NCBI GenBank assembly: GCA_900753285.1
Contig: CAADYN010000085.1
Coordinates: 1-32,373 of the forward strand
Source: Clostridia bacterium
GTDB taxonomy: Bacteria > Bacillota > Clostridia > Oscillospirales > CAG-272
DNA length: 32,373 bases
Direction: 5' to 3'
How positions within the stretch are numbered: the stretch's first letter is position 1; every line of letters starts with the position of its first letter. The position numbers and the translations under genes were made by a program. The notes beneath the pieces were generated by a model that saw only the letters and a list, made by a program, of their open reading frames with translations, searched no databases and was not told the DNA's origin. This document shows, piece by piece, positions 15,999-24,623 of this stretch.

Positions 15999-16092
15999 TC
16001 CGGTGTATTTAAGGATACTGTGAATTAATCGCGTTTTTCTGCCAGACGGAAAATCAGCCTTAAATCAGAGGCTTCCTGACCCATGCACCGGA
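15999..16092 (+). repeat. Dispersed intergenic repeat, copy 6 (split by a small hairpin), inside an outer inverted repeat
   Basis: Left arm AAGGATACTGTGAAT (16011-16025) and right arm CCTTAAATCAGAGGCTTCCTGA (shown here as 16058-16079) belong to the repeat family. Between them is extra sequence with its own hairpin, TTTTCTG/CGGAAAA. Outside lie TCCGGTG (15999-16005) and CACCGGA (16086-16092), a perfect 7-bp inverted pair, so the whole stretch can fold as nested hairpins. It lies between the aminopeptidase gene and prfA. Confidence 0.75.
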
Positions 16093-16121
16093 TTATCCTT
16101 TTAATAATAACGGATGTATTT

Positions 16122-17192
16122 ATGCTTGATAAACTGAAAGATGCCGAAAACCGATTTGAAAATATAGAATCCGAGCTTGCGAAACCGGAGACTATGCAGG
16201 ATATGGAACGCTTCACCTCACTCATGAAGGAAAGAGCGAACCTTGCGCCTGTTATCGAAAAATACAGGGAATATAAAAAAGCTCTGAGTGACGCCGATGA
16301 AGCTCTCGCTCTGCTTGAAACGGAAAACGACCCGGAGCTGCGCGAAATGGCTGACGAAGAGCTGAAAAATTCCAAAGCCGACGCCGCAAAGTTTGAGGAA
16401 GAGCTGAAAATACTGCTCCTTCCGAAAGACCCGATGGACGAGAAAAACGTCATGATCGAGATAAGAGCTGGCGCGGGCGGAGATGAAGCTGCACTGTTCG
16501 CGGGAGTTCTGTATCGAATGTACACAATGTACGCCGATATGATGAAATATAAAACCGAAACCGTAAGCATGAACGAAACGGGACTCGGCGGATTCCGCGA
16601 AATCACATTCATGATAACGGGAAACGGTGCTTATTCGCGCTTCAAGTACGAAAGCGGAGTACACCGTGTGCAGCGAGTTCCAGAAACCGAGTCTTCCGGC
16701 AGAATCCATACTTCAACTGCGACGGTTGCGGTTCTTCCCGAGGCTGAGGACGTTGAGGTTGAGATAAACCAAAACGACCTTGAAATCGAAACGATAAAAT
16801 CAAGCGGAGCAGGCGGTCAGCACGTCAACAAAACCGAGTCCGCGATACGACTTCTCCATAAGCCGACGGGTATCGTTATCGAGTGTCAGGATGAACGAAG
16901 CCAGTTCAAAAACCGCGATAAGGCAATGAAGCTGCTCAGAGCGAAGCTGTACGACATGAAAACCCGCGAGCAGAACGAAAAAATAGCCAGCGAAAGACGC
17001 TCACAAGTTGGAACAGGCGACAGAAGCGAGAGAATACGCACCTACAACTATCCTCAGGGACGCGTGACCGACCACAGAATCGGCTTTACCATATACTCCC
17101 TCGAGAGCTTCCTAAATGGCAACATCGACGGCATGATAGACGCGCTCGCAACGGCTGACACAGCTGCAAAACTGCAGAACGGAGACTTTTAA
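16122..17192 (+). CDS. prfA: Peptide chain release factor 1
   Basis: RF1 ends translation at UAA and UAG. The stop-codon reading tripeptide is PET (residues 187-189, family PxT), and the peptidyl-hydrolysis motif GGQ is at 231-233. The 356-residue length from the ATG at 16122 is exactly usual, and MLDKLKDAENRFENIE aligns with known RF1 starts. A longer in-frame start at 16083 adds MHRIILLIITDVF, translated from the repeat region, and is rejected. The ribosome binding site is weak (only CGGA, about 7-10 nt upstream). The TsaC gene follows after 8 bp; prmC, which methylates the GGQ glutamine and often sits between them, is not there. Confidence 0.97.
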   Translation: MLDKLKDAENRFENIESELAKPETMQDMERFTSLMKERANLAPVIEKYREYKKALSDADEALALLETENDPELREMADEELKNSKADAAKFEEELKILLLPKDPMDEKNVMIEIRAGAGGDEAALFAGVLYRMYTMYADMMKYKTETVSMNETGLGGFREITFMITGNGAYSRFKYESGVHRVQRVPETESSGRIHTSTATVAVLPEAEDVEVEINQNDLEIETIKSSGAGGQHVNKTESAIRLLHKPTGIVIECQDERSQFKNRDKAMKLLRAKLYDMKTREQNEKIASERRSQVGTGDRSERIRTYNYPQGRVTDHRIGFTIYSLESFLNGNIDGMIDALATADTAAKLQNGDF

Positions 17193-17200
17193 TTAAGACA

Positions 17201-18253
17201 ATGAAAACGGAATATCTGAAAATAACAGGAACACCATCGGACAACGATATAATCAATAAAGCTGCCGAGGTGATAAAATCCGGCGGTATCGTCGCAATTC
17301 CCACGGAGACAGTGTACGGACTTGCCGGAAGCGCTCTTATCGAAAGCTCCGCCGAGAAAATATACATGGCAAAGGGAAGACCCGCCGACAATCCGCTCAT
17401 CGTGCATATCGCATATCCCGAGGACGCCGAGAAGATAGCTTATCCGACCGAGACATTCTATAAGCTCGCGAAGAAGTTCATGCCCGGACCGCTCACTGTA
17501 ATACTGAAAAAGCGCGATATCATACCGAGCACAGTCACAGCCGGACTTGACACAGTGGGAATCCGCTGCCCGTCAAATCCCATCGCACATAAGCTCATCG
17601 AGGTGTCCGGTCATCCCATAGCCGCACCGAGCGCAAACCGTTCCGGAATTCCTTCCCCCACAAACGCAGGACACGTGCTTTCCGACATGGACGGAAGAAT
17701 CGACATGATAATCGACGGCGGAGACTGCGAATTCGGTCTTGAATCCACCGTAATAAAGCTCGACGGCAATGATTGCGTGATACTTCGCCCGGGCGCCGTC
17801 ACTGCCGATATGCTCGCGGAGGTGTGCGATAAGGTTGTCGTGTCTCCCGCAGTTGTGGAGCCGTCCCTTGCTAACAATATCAAGCCCGAATCCCCCGGAA
17901 TGAAGTACAAGCACTACGCTCCGAAGGCTGACGTAAACCTCATTGACGCAGATGAAGACGCGTTTGTGAATTACGTCAGGGAGAACGCACACGGAAAATA
18001 CGGACTTCTCGTGCCGAATGAGGACGCTGGCTATTTCAGCGGCGGCGTAATGCTCCTTCTCGGACCTCGCGGAGACGCAAAGGAAGCATCAAGGCGGCTC
18101 TTCAGTCTTCTGAGACGCGCGGATGAATTAAATCTTGAGACAGTCTACGCGAAGCTCCCGTCAGCGTCAGGCGAATATCTTGCGTTCTACAACAGAATAG
18201 TAAGAGCGGCTGGATGCAAAATAATAAAACTCGGAAAAACCAAAACATATTAA
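17201..18253 (+). CDS. Threonylcarbamoyl-AMP synthase, TsaC/Sua5 type with C-terminal Sua5 domain
   Basis: The enzyme makes threonylcarbamoyl-adenylate from threonine, bicarbonate and ATP for the t6A37 modification of tRNAs reading ANN codons. The YrdC domain shows GGIVAIPTETVYGLAGSA, KGRPADNPLIVHI, PGPLTVIL and APSANRSGIPSPT. The linker is PGMKYKHYAPKADV, and a Sua5 domain ends the protein (350 residues), so it is the long Sua5 form. The ATG at 17201 has no close ribosome binding site (GGAG 16 nt away), suggesting coupling with prfA. Confidence 0.94.
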   Translation: MKTEYLKITGTPSDNDIINKAAEVIKSGGIVAIPTETVYGLAGSALIESSAEKIYMAKGRPADNPLIVHIAYPEDAEKIAYPTETFYKLAKKFMPGPLTVILKKRDIIPSTVTAGLDTVGIRCPSNPIAHKLIEVSGHPIAAPSANRSGIPSPTNAGHVLSDMDGRIDMIIDGGDCEFGLESTVIKLDGNDCVILRPGAVTADMLAEVCDKVVVSPAVVEPSLANNIKPESPGMKYKHYAPKADVNLIDADEDAFVNYVRENAHGKYGLLVPNEDAGYFSGGVMLLLGPRGDAKEASRRLFSLLRRADELNLETVYAKLPSASGEYLAFYNRIVRAAGCKIIKLGKTKTY

Positions 18254-18266
18254 TAAAGGTGTAATT

Positions 18267-19550
18267 ATGTCACTTGTTACAGAAAAAATGAACAGCTACA
18301 TTGCCGATATTCAGGATAAGCTCGTCAAAAAAGGCAGACCCGTGATAGCGGAAATGTTCAAGGCAACATACCTCAACACAATCGACACAACGGTAAAGAT
18401 GGACGAACACGGCGCGTTTGTTATCACAGGCGATATTCCCGCTATGTGGCTCCGTGACTCTTCCGCTCAGGTGAGACATTATCTCCCGCTCACAAAGGAC
18501 GACGCAGAAATCAGAGCACTTGTCGCAAGCCTTGTAAAGAGACAGGCGTATTGCATAACCTGCGACCCTTACGCAAACGCTTTCAACCGCACAGGCGACG
18601 AGATAACTCACTGGGGTCTTGTTGACAAAACCGAATACAACAATCCCATGGCATGGGAGCGCAAGTACGAGGTAGACTCACTCTGCTATCCCGTAAACCT
18701 CGCGTACCACTTCTGGAAAGCCTCCGAAACCACCGAGCATTTTGACGACAGCTTCAAGAAAGCCTGCGAGAAGATTCTTGACGTGTTTGAAACCGAGCAG
18801 TATCACGCCGAAAAGTCAAAGTACCGCTTTGAGAGAACAAACTGCCCGCCGACAGACACACTCTGCAACGAAGGCAAAGGTTCTCCCGTAGCGTATACCG
18901 GCATGACATGGTCGGGATTCAGACCCAGCGACGACTCATGCACATACCACTACCTTATTCCCTCGGAAATGTTCGCTTCCGTTATCCTCGGATATATGGT
19001 CGAAATCGCAAACGAAGTATATCATGACGAGGCTCTGGCAGACCGTGCGGCAAAGCTCAAATCCGAAATTGACGCCGGTATCGCAAAGTACGCTATATAT
19101 AACCATCCCGAATTCGGCAAGATTTACGCATACGAAACTGACGGTCTCGGCAACTACAACTTAATGGACGACGCGAACGTACCGAGCCTTCTCTCGCTTC
19201 CTTACCTCGGATACTGCAAGGCTGACGACGAGATCTACAAGAACACAAGAAAGTTCATCCTCTCTCCCGCAAATCCGTACTACTTTGAAGGAAAAGCCGC
19301 AAAGGGTATTGGAAGCCCGCACACACCGAAGGAATATATCTGGCACGTATCTCTCGCAATGCAGGGACTTACCTCCGAGAGCGACGACGAGATAAACTAC
19401 CTCCTCGACCTGTTTGAAACCACAACGGCAGGAACCGGACTCATGCACGAAGGCTTCCACGTTGACGATCCCGATAAGTTCACACGTTCATGGTTCGCAT
19501 GGGCAAATTCCATTTTCGCGGAGTTTGTAATCCACGCAGCCGAAAGATAA
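18267..19550 (+). CDS. Glycoside hydrolase family 125 exo-alpha-1,6-mannosidase
   Basis: GH125 enzymes are metal-independent, inverting mannosidases that trim alpha-1,6-linked mannose, for example from N-glycans. The 427-residue protein has the signature VITGDIPAMWLRDSSAQV near residue 50, SGFRPSDD around Asp222-Asp223, and LMHEGFHVDDPDKFTRSWFAWANS around Glu395. Asp222 and Glu395 sit exactly two positions from the catalytic Asp220 and Glu393 I recall for the Clostridium perfringens enzyme, which supports the assignment. There is no signal peptide, so it probably acts on imported oligosaccharides in the cytosol. AAAGGTG precedes the ATG. No other glycan genes are nearby. A hairpin follows the stop. 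Confidence 0.93.
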   Translation: MSLVTEKMNSYIADIQDKLVKKGRPVIAEMFKATYLNTIDTTVKMDEHGAFVITGDIPAMWLRDSSAQVRHYLPLTKDDAEIRALVASLVKRQAYCITCDPYANAFNRTGDEITHWGLVDKTEYNNPMAWERKYEVDSLCYPVNLAYHFWKASETTEHFDDSFKKACEKILDVFETEQYHAEKSKYRFERTNCPPTDTLCNEGKGSPVAYTGMTWSGFRPSDDSCTYHYLIPSEMFASVILGYMVEIANEVYHDEALADRAAKLKSEIDAGIAKYAIYNHPEFGKIYAYETDGLGNYNLMDDANVPSLLSLPYLGYCKADDEIYKNTRKFILSPANPYYFEGKAAKGIGSPHTPKEYIWHVSLAMQGLTSESDDEINYLLDLFETTTAGTGLMHEGFHVDDPDKFTRSWFAWANSIFAEFVIHAAER

Positions 19551-19559
19551 TTTAATGTT

Positions 19560-19590
19560 AAGCAGCCGTAGACACAAACTATAGCTGCTT
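19560..19590 (+). other. Hairpin after the GH125 gene, possible weak terminator
   Basis: AAGCAGC (19560-19566) pairs with GCTGCTT (19584-19590), and an inner TAG/CTA extends it. The following GATTTATG is not a real U-tract, so termination would be inefficient. Confidence 0.4.
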
Positions 19591-19648
19591 GATTTATGTA
19601 GGACGAATGTGGCATATAATATATAAATTAACGAAAGAAAAATAGAAA

Positions 19649-21868
19649 ATGCCGAGAAAAAAGAACACCGCAGCGGAAGAAAAAATGAAATCCCCTGCAA
19701 TAATCAGCGACCAGCCTATAGTTGACACAATCGAAAAAAACTATATGCCGTACGCAATGAGCGTTATTGTTTCGCGAGCAATACCGGAGATAGACGGATT
19801 CAAGCCATCCCACCGAAAGCTCCTCTACACCATGTATAAGCTCGGACTCATGACCGGAAACCGTATGAAGAGCGCAACCGTAGCCGGACGAACAATGGCT
19901 CTGAACCCGCACGGTGACGCCGGAATTTACGATACTCTTGTGCGTCTGACGCGTGACAACGAATCGCTTCTCCATCCGTTCATTGACTCCAAGGGCTCGT
20001 TCGGTAAGCACTACAGCGGAGACGCGGCGGCAGCACCCAGATATACCGAGGTCAAGCTTGAGCCGTTCTGCGCGGAGATATTCGGCGGAATAGATAAAAA
20101 CGCTGTCGATATGGTTCCGAACTACGACAACACCATGCTTGAACCCGCGCTCCTGCCAACCTCGTTCCCGAATATCCTCGTCTCCCCGAACATGGGCATC
20201 GCGGTAGGACTTCAGTCGCAGATTTGCTCGTTCAATTTGGCGGAAGTCTGCGACGGAACAATAGCTCTGCTCAAAAATCCTAAAACGACGACGGACAAGC
20301 TGCTCGATATCATAAAAGCTCCCGATTTTTCCACAGGCGGCGAGCTTATCTACGACCGAGAGCAGCTGAAAAAAATCTACGAAACGGGCGACGGCAGCTT
20401 CAAAGTCCGCTCAAAATACACCTACGACGCGAAAAACAGCCTTATCGAAATAACGGAGATACCGTATTCTACATCAATAGACGTGATTCTCAAAAGAATA
20501 ACAGATCTTTTGAAGGACGGAAAACTCCGCGAAATATCGGATATCCGAGATGAAATCGACCTCTCCGGCTTTAAGCTGACCATTGACGTGAAGAAGGGAA
20601 CCGACCCCGACGCGCTTATGGCAAAGCTGTTCCGCACAACCACGCTCGAGGACAGCTTCCCGTGCAATTTCAACGTGCTTATAGACGGTACTCCCATGCA
20701 GCTCGGCGTCCGCGGAATACTTGAAGAGTGGATAAAGTTCCGCATGAGCTCGGTAAAACGTGAGCTGACGTTCGAGCTTGACAAAAAGAAGGAAAAGCTG
20801 CACCTCTTGAGAGGACTCGGAAAGATACTCGTCGATATTGACAAAGCGATAAAAATCGTCCGCGAAACCGAAAAGGAATCCGATGTTGTGCCGAGACTTA
20901 TGGAAGGCTTCTCGATTGATGAGGTTCAGGCTGACTTTATCGCAGAAATTAAACTCCGTCACCTCAACCGCGAGTATATCCTTGAGAGAATCCGCGAGAT
21001 TGAAAGCCTGCAAAAGGAAATAGCGGAGCTTGAGGGAATAATCGCGGACGATGTGAAGCTGAAAGAGGTTATCGCAAAGCAGCTGACCGCCGTCAAGAAA
21101 AAGTACGGAATCCCCCGCAAAACAGATATAATCGAAGTAGACGAGAGCGCATACGTCGCTGATGACGATGAAACCGAAAACTACGACGTGTTCCTCGTGC
21201 TCACAAAGGAAGGATATTTCAAGAAGATAACCCGCCAGTCCATCATGCGCGCAAATGAGCAGAAAATGAAGGACGGGGACGAGATTCTGAACTGCGAGAA
21301 CTCAAACAATCTCTCCGAGATAATATTCTTCACGGACAAGGCGCAGGCGTACAAGTGTAAAACCGCGGATCTGGATGTTGTCAAGGCGTCCGCTCTCGGT
21401 GAATTCATCGCAGTTAAGCTCGGATTTGAAGACGATGAAAAGCCTGTTATGATGAAGGCGATGAGCGGCTACCCGAAAGAGGACAACTTCATCTTCATCT
21501 TCAAAAACGGCAAGGGAGTGAAAATTCCCGTCACGGCGTACGAGACAAAGACGAATCGACGCAAGCTCACAGGTGCGTTCTCGAGCGCTTCTCCGATAGC
21601 TGCGGTAATTTACGAGCACGAGCCGCTTGATATCTTCATCGAAAACAGCGCCGGAAAGGGAATTTTAATTAATTCTTCGCTCATTCCGCAGAAAACAACG
21701 CGTTCGTCAGCCGGGGTTACCCTATTTAACATGAAGAACGGTCTTGAAGTGACAAACGTGCGATATGGGGAAGGCATCGACAAGGACTACGCGTCAAAGT
21801 GCAGAAAGAATAAAATTCCCGCGACAGGAGTGGCAGTGAAAAAAGGCGAGCAGCTTGCAATGGAGTAA
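19649..21868 (+). CDS. Type IIA topoisomerase subunit A, ParC-like (topoisomerase IV)
   Basis: The A subunit cuts and rejoins DNA; with its ATPase partner it unlinks replicated chromosomes. The catalytic Tyr132 lies in APRYTEV. The winged-helix region shows GFKPSHRKLLYTMYKLGL and NPHGDAGIYDTLVRL, and a coiled-coil gate follows (KKKEKLHLLRGLGKILVDID). The C-terminal half is a short beta-pinwheel. I see no GyrA box (QRRGGKG), so ParC is likelier than GyrA. It has 739 residues. The quinolone-sensitive position equivalent to E. coli GyrA Ser83 is Ala91 (see findings). The expected parE partner is not in the window. A TATAAT at 19615-19620 lies upstream, but without a good -35. Confidence 0.9.
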   Translation: MPRKKNTAAEEKMKSPAIISDQPIVDTIEKNYMPYAMSVIVSRAIPEIDGFKPSHRKLLYTMYKLGLMTGNRMKSATVAGRTMALNPHGDAGIYDTLVRLTRDNESLLHPFIDSKGSFGKHYSGDAAAAPRYTEVKLEPFCAEIFGGIDKNAVDMVPNYDNTMLEPALLPTSFPNILVSPNMGIAVGLQSQICSFNLAEVCDGTIALLKNPKTTTDKLLDIIKAPDFSTGGELIYDREQLKKIYETGDGSFKVRSKYTYDAKNSLIEITEIPYSTSIDVILKRITDLLKDGKLREISDIRDEIDLSGFKLTIDVKKGTDPDALMAKLFRTTTLEDSFPCNFNVLIDGTPMQLGVRGILEEWIKFRMSSVKRELTFELDKKKEKLHLLRGLGKILVDIDKAIKIVRETEKESDVVPRLMEGFSIDEVQADFIAEIKLRHLNREYILERIREIESLQKEIAELEGIIADDVKLKEVIAKQLTAVKKKYGIPRKTDIIEVDESAYVADDDETENYDVFLVLTKEGYFKKITRQSIMRANEQKMKDGDEILNCENSNNLSEIIFFTDKAQAYKCKTADLDVVKASALGEFIAVKLGFEDDEKPVMMKAMSGYPKEDNFIFIFKNGKGVKIPVTAYETKTNRRKLTGAFSSASPIAAVIYEHEPLDIFIENSAGKGILINSSLIPQKTTRSSAGVTLFNMKNGLEVTNVRYGEGIDKDYASKCRKNKIPATGVAVKKGEQLAME

Positions 21869-21947
21869 GATGTTCCCAAAATAACGGCAAAACAAAGGCA
21901 GAAATGTAAATTTTCGTTTCTCCGGCGGAAGAGTTTTCCCATGTCTA

Positions 21948-21976
21948 TTGAAATTATATTCATGACAGTGTATAAT
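21948..21976 (+). promoter_or_regulatory. Sigma-A promoter of the secreted protein-SpoIID operon
   Basis: TTGAAA at 21948-21953, 17-bp spacer, TATAAT at 21971-21976. A second TATAAT at 21986-21991, with ATGACA 18 bp upstream, could give a tandem start. Confidence 0.8.
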
Positions 21977-22010
21977 ACAAGTTGTTATAATATGAAAGGC
22001 AGCCATCCTT

Positions 22011-22544
22011 ATGAAAAAGAAAAATATAGTTGTCGGCGCAGTGCTGGCGTCCCTTGTCGCGGGTCTTGCTTTGACTGCGGCGGCAGCTTATGACAGCTCT
22101 TCCGACCCTCTTATAACTCTCAGCTATCTCAGAGACGTGTTCAAAGTTGAACTCATGAATGAGGTTGATGAAAAATTAGCCGGATATACACCGAGCAGCG
22201 GAAGCTCATCCGAAACCACACCCGCAGAAACCGAGCCGGAAGCTCCGTCCAATAATACATCCGCATCGCAGACCTATGAGGTTATCGAGCTTACAAACGG
22301 AGAAGCGCTGTATGCCGTTAACGCCTGCGAGATTATACTCCGCTCGGGAAGTGCTGTTTGTACTGCTCCCGACGCTAAGCAGGGAATCGCAGACATGACC
22401 GACGCTTCCGAGATATACAACGGATATTCGCTCAGCAAGAACCACCTTTGCCTTATTCCGCGCGGTGATGGCAGAGGAGTTGTCGCTACATCCGATTCCG
22501 TTTATATCATGGTGAGGGGAGACTACACAATTGTCGAAAAATAA
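22011..22544 (+). CDS. Secreted protein of unknown function upstream of SpoIID-domain gene
   Basis: I do not recognise a named function. The 177-residue product begins with a signal peptide (MKKKNIVVGAVLASLVAGLALTA-type; Lys-rich start, hydrophobic core, AAA-rich cleavage area). Then come SDPLITLSYLRDVFK, a Ser/Thr/Glu/Pro linker (about residues 62-90), and a C-terminal domain with EIILRSGSAVC, GIADMTD, LSKNHLCLIPRGDGRG and YIMVRGDYTI. I recall the EIILRSG...NHLLIPR...MVRGxY pattern from uncharacterised exported proteins of Clostridia. The coding end overlaps the next gene by 14 bp, so the two are cotranscribed and may work together at the cell surface or, in sporulation, the forespore septum. 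Confidence 0.85.
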   Translation: MKKKNIVVGAVLASLVAGLALTAAAAYDSSSDPLITLSYLRDVFKVELMNEVDEKLAGYTPSSGSSSETTPAETEPEAPSNNTSASQTYEVIELTNGEALYAVNACEIILRSGSAVCTAPDAKQGIADMTDASEIYNGYSLSKNHLCLIPRGDGRGVVATSDSVYIMVRGDYTIVEK

Positions 22545-24567
22545 TGAACACAAAAAACGCACGAAGGAAGAGCGTAAAAAGCTCGCCGTGCGGATACTTG
22601 CCATGATACTTGCGGCTCTCATGGTCGGAAGCATGGCTTACTATACGATTTACATACTCGCCTCGTCCGCCGGAGCGGCAGATATTGAGACTGCATCTGT
22701 TATTGACACATCCTCGCTCAAGGACGGCGGGGATGTTCTTGTTAGCGCGGGTCTTATGTACGGTGACAATATCACGACGGGATTCCAGTGCGAAACCGAC
22801 TACGGCTATACTATAGGAGAACAGTATCTCGACGGGGACAAGGATTTCCGCGAATTGTGGGATATTGACGATGAAGTAATTTCATGCACCTCCGACGCGA
22901 ACCTTTCCAAAACCGACATGACTTTTCTCATCACGGACGACGAAAGAGACTGCGCTATAGGCGGGTACCATATTGAGGTAAACTGCTCCGGATATGACCG
23001 AGACGAGCTTGAAAAGCTTATCGACGACACCTCGCGCGACGTTGAAAGACTTGGACTTTATACGATTCCTTCGTATATTTATTCTGATTACGCGCTGAGA
23101 ATCGGTTCATTTTCAAGCCGCAGGGACGCCGAGGAATATCTCTCCGACATCGAGGATATCTTCCTGCGTAATGACGTTTATGTTGCCTCGCCGACCGATA
23201 CCGCCGTTTCGGTTATCGACCCTTACGACGACGTGATTTTGTTTGAGTACGACTGCGGAGGAGAGAGCGAGCTTGGACTGAAGGCTCACGAAGACAAAAA
23301 CGGCAACACTTACATAATGACACCCGCTCGGAACGTGTACGACGGAGTTTTCTGCTTCAAGAGATACGATAACGGAGAGACGGACGGCGTTTCGCTGATA
23401 AATATTCTCCCGCTTGAAGCATATGTCGCAGGAGTTCTGCCATATGAAACCTCAAACTCGTGGCTTCCGGAAACGCTGAAAGCATTCGCTGTGACGGTGC
23501 GCTCGTTTACGCTGACTCATCTGAACAAGCATAAGCAGTACGGCTTCGACCTCTGTACAACGACGGAGTGTCAGGTTTACAAAGGCGCGGGAAGAATCAA
23601 CGAAAACGTAATGAACGCAGTCCTCGAGACAAAAGGCGACGTTATGACATATGACGGGGATATAGTCAACGCGTATTATTCCTCATCAATGGGCGGAGTC
23701 ACGGTCAGCGCAAAGGACGCGTGGGGAAGCTCAACCGAATATCCGTACCTTGCCGCCGTTGAAACTCCGTGGGAGAACTATATGGTACACAACAACGGCT
23801 TCTGGATAAACGAAGTGTCGCCCGAAGAGCTACTCGAAAGACTGCATAAAGCCGGTTACGAAGAGCTTGAAGACGCGGTGGAGGACGTTGAGATAGTTCA
23901 GCTTGCCACAAACTCCACCTATGTCAAAACTCTCCGCGTCACAGATATTCACGGCACGAGCGTTGACATTAACACTACCGATAAAGTCAGAACCTCTCTC
24001 ACTCCGTATGTTAAAAGCGCGAACTTTGTCGTCGGAAAAGGCGAGGTAGAATACACCGAGGACGTTATCATTGACTATGTCGCGCCGGACTATGACAAAA
24101 GCTCCGACTACGATATCGACTACGGCTACACGAACATCGACGACTGCTATATTATGACGGCGGATTCGGTGGACACAAACGATCGCGGAACTGCGGTGGT
24201 CCTCACGTCAAACGATAAGGTAATCTACAACCGTAAAGACGTGTTTGTAATGACGAAACAGAACGCGGCGGCTTTCCTCGGAGATGAGTACAAGAAGTAC
24301 GCTGAAGAAGACGAATCCGCTGACACACAGCACAGAACCGAAGAGATAGCGGAAAAATCTACAAATGAAGTAAAGTATAAAATCGCCTATGCGGACGACA
24401 GCGACAACTTCATCTTTGTCGGAAAGGGATGGGGACACGGTGTCGGAATGAGCCAGTACGGTGCGCTTGACATGGCGGCTCTCGGACACAGCGCAAACGA
24501 GATTCTCGAAGCATACTTCAAGGACATTGATATAATAAACTACAAACGAACAAACAATTTTGACTAA
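22531..24567 (+). CDS. SpoIID/LytB-domain peptidoglycan lytic protein with SPOR-like region
   Basis: SpoIID is a lytic transglycosylase that degrades peptidoglycan during engulfment; related proteins act in vegetative cells. The 678-residue protein has a basic N-terminus, one membrane helix (about residues 20-45), an extracellular region and a SPOR-like segment (YALRIGSFSSRRDAEEYLSD, about 186-205). The SpoIID domain follows: LPLEAYVAGVLPYETS with the likely catalytic Glu306, LKAFAVTVRSFTL, YYSSSMGG, and the ending WGHGVGMSQYGALDMA. I take the TTG at 22531 as start: GAGGGGAG at 22514-22521 lies 9 nt before it, and no good ATG fits. It overlaps the previous gene by 14 bp. SpoIID alone does not prove sporulation. 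Confidence 0.92.
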   Translation: MSKNNEHKKRTKEERKKLAVRILAMILAALMVGSMAYYTIYILASSAGAADIETASVIDTSSLKDGGDVLVSAGLMYGDNITTGFQCETDYGYTIGEQYLDGDKDFRELWDIDDEVISCTSDANLSKTDMTFLITDDERDCAIGGYHIEVNCSGYDRDELEKLIDDTSRDVERLGLYTIPSYIYSDYALRIGSFSSRRDAEEYLSDIEDIFLRNDVYVASPTDTAVSVIDPYDDVILFEYDCGGESELGLKAHEDKNGNTYIMTPARNVYDGVFCFKRYDNGETDGVSLINILPLEAYVAGVLPYETSNSWLPETLKAFAVTVRSFTLTHLNKHKQYGFDLCTTTECQVYKGAGRINENVMNAVLETKGDVMTYDGDIVNAYYSSSMGGVTVSAKDAWGSSTEYPYLAAVETPWENYMVHNNGFWINEVSPEELLERLHKAGYEELEDAVEDVEIVQLATNSTYVKTLRVTDIHGTSVDINTTDKVRTSLTPYVKSANFVVGKGEVEYTEDVIIDYVAPDYDKSSDYDIDYGYTNIDDCYIMTADSVDTNDRGTAVVLTSNDKVIYNRKDVFVMTKQNAAAFLGDEYKKYAEEDESADTQHRTEEIAEKSTNEVKYKIAYADDSDNFIFVGKGWGHGVGMSQYGALDMAALGHSANEILEAYFKDIDIINYKRTNNFD

Positions 24568-24572
24568 AGAAA

Positions 24573-24615
24573 AAGGTCGGCGGGAGTAAAATCCTGAACC
24601 GACCTTGTTTTTTTT
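24573..24615. terminator. Bidirectional intrinsic terminator between convergent spoIID-like and TSCPD genes
   Basis: AAGGTCGG (24573-24580) pairs perfectly with CCGACCTT (24599-24606). T8 follows on the plus strand, and an A-run before it supplies a U-tract for the minus strand (24568-24574). Confidence 0.93.
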
Positions 24616-24623
24616 GTCTTAAC

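Noticed and set aside
16083..16121. Upstream ATG giving a 13-residue extension of RF1
   Set aside because: The extension comes from the repeat region and has no family match; MLDKLKD at 16122 aligns with known RF1 starts and gives the usual length.
21905..21945. Hairpin after the ParC-like gene as terminator
   Set aside because: AGAAATG/CGTTTCT can pair, but no U-tract follows on the plus strand.
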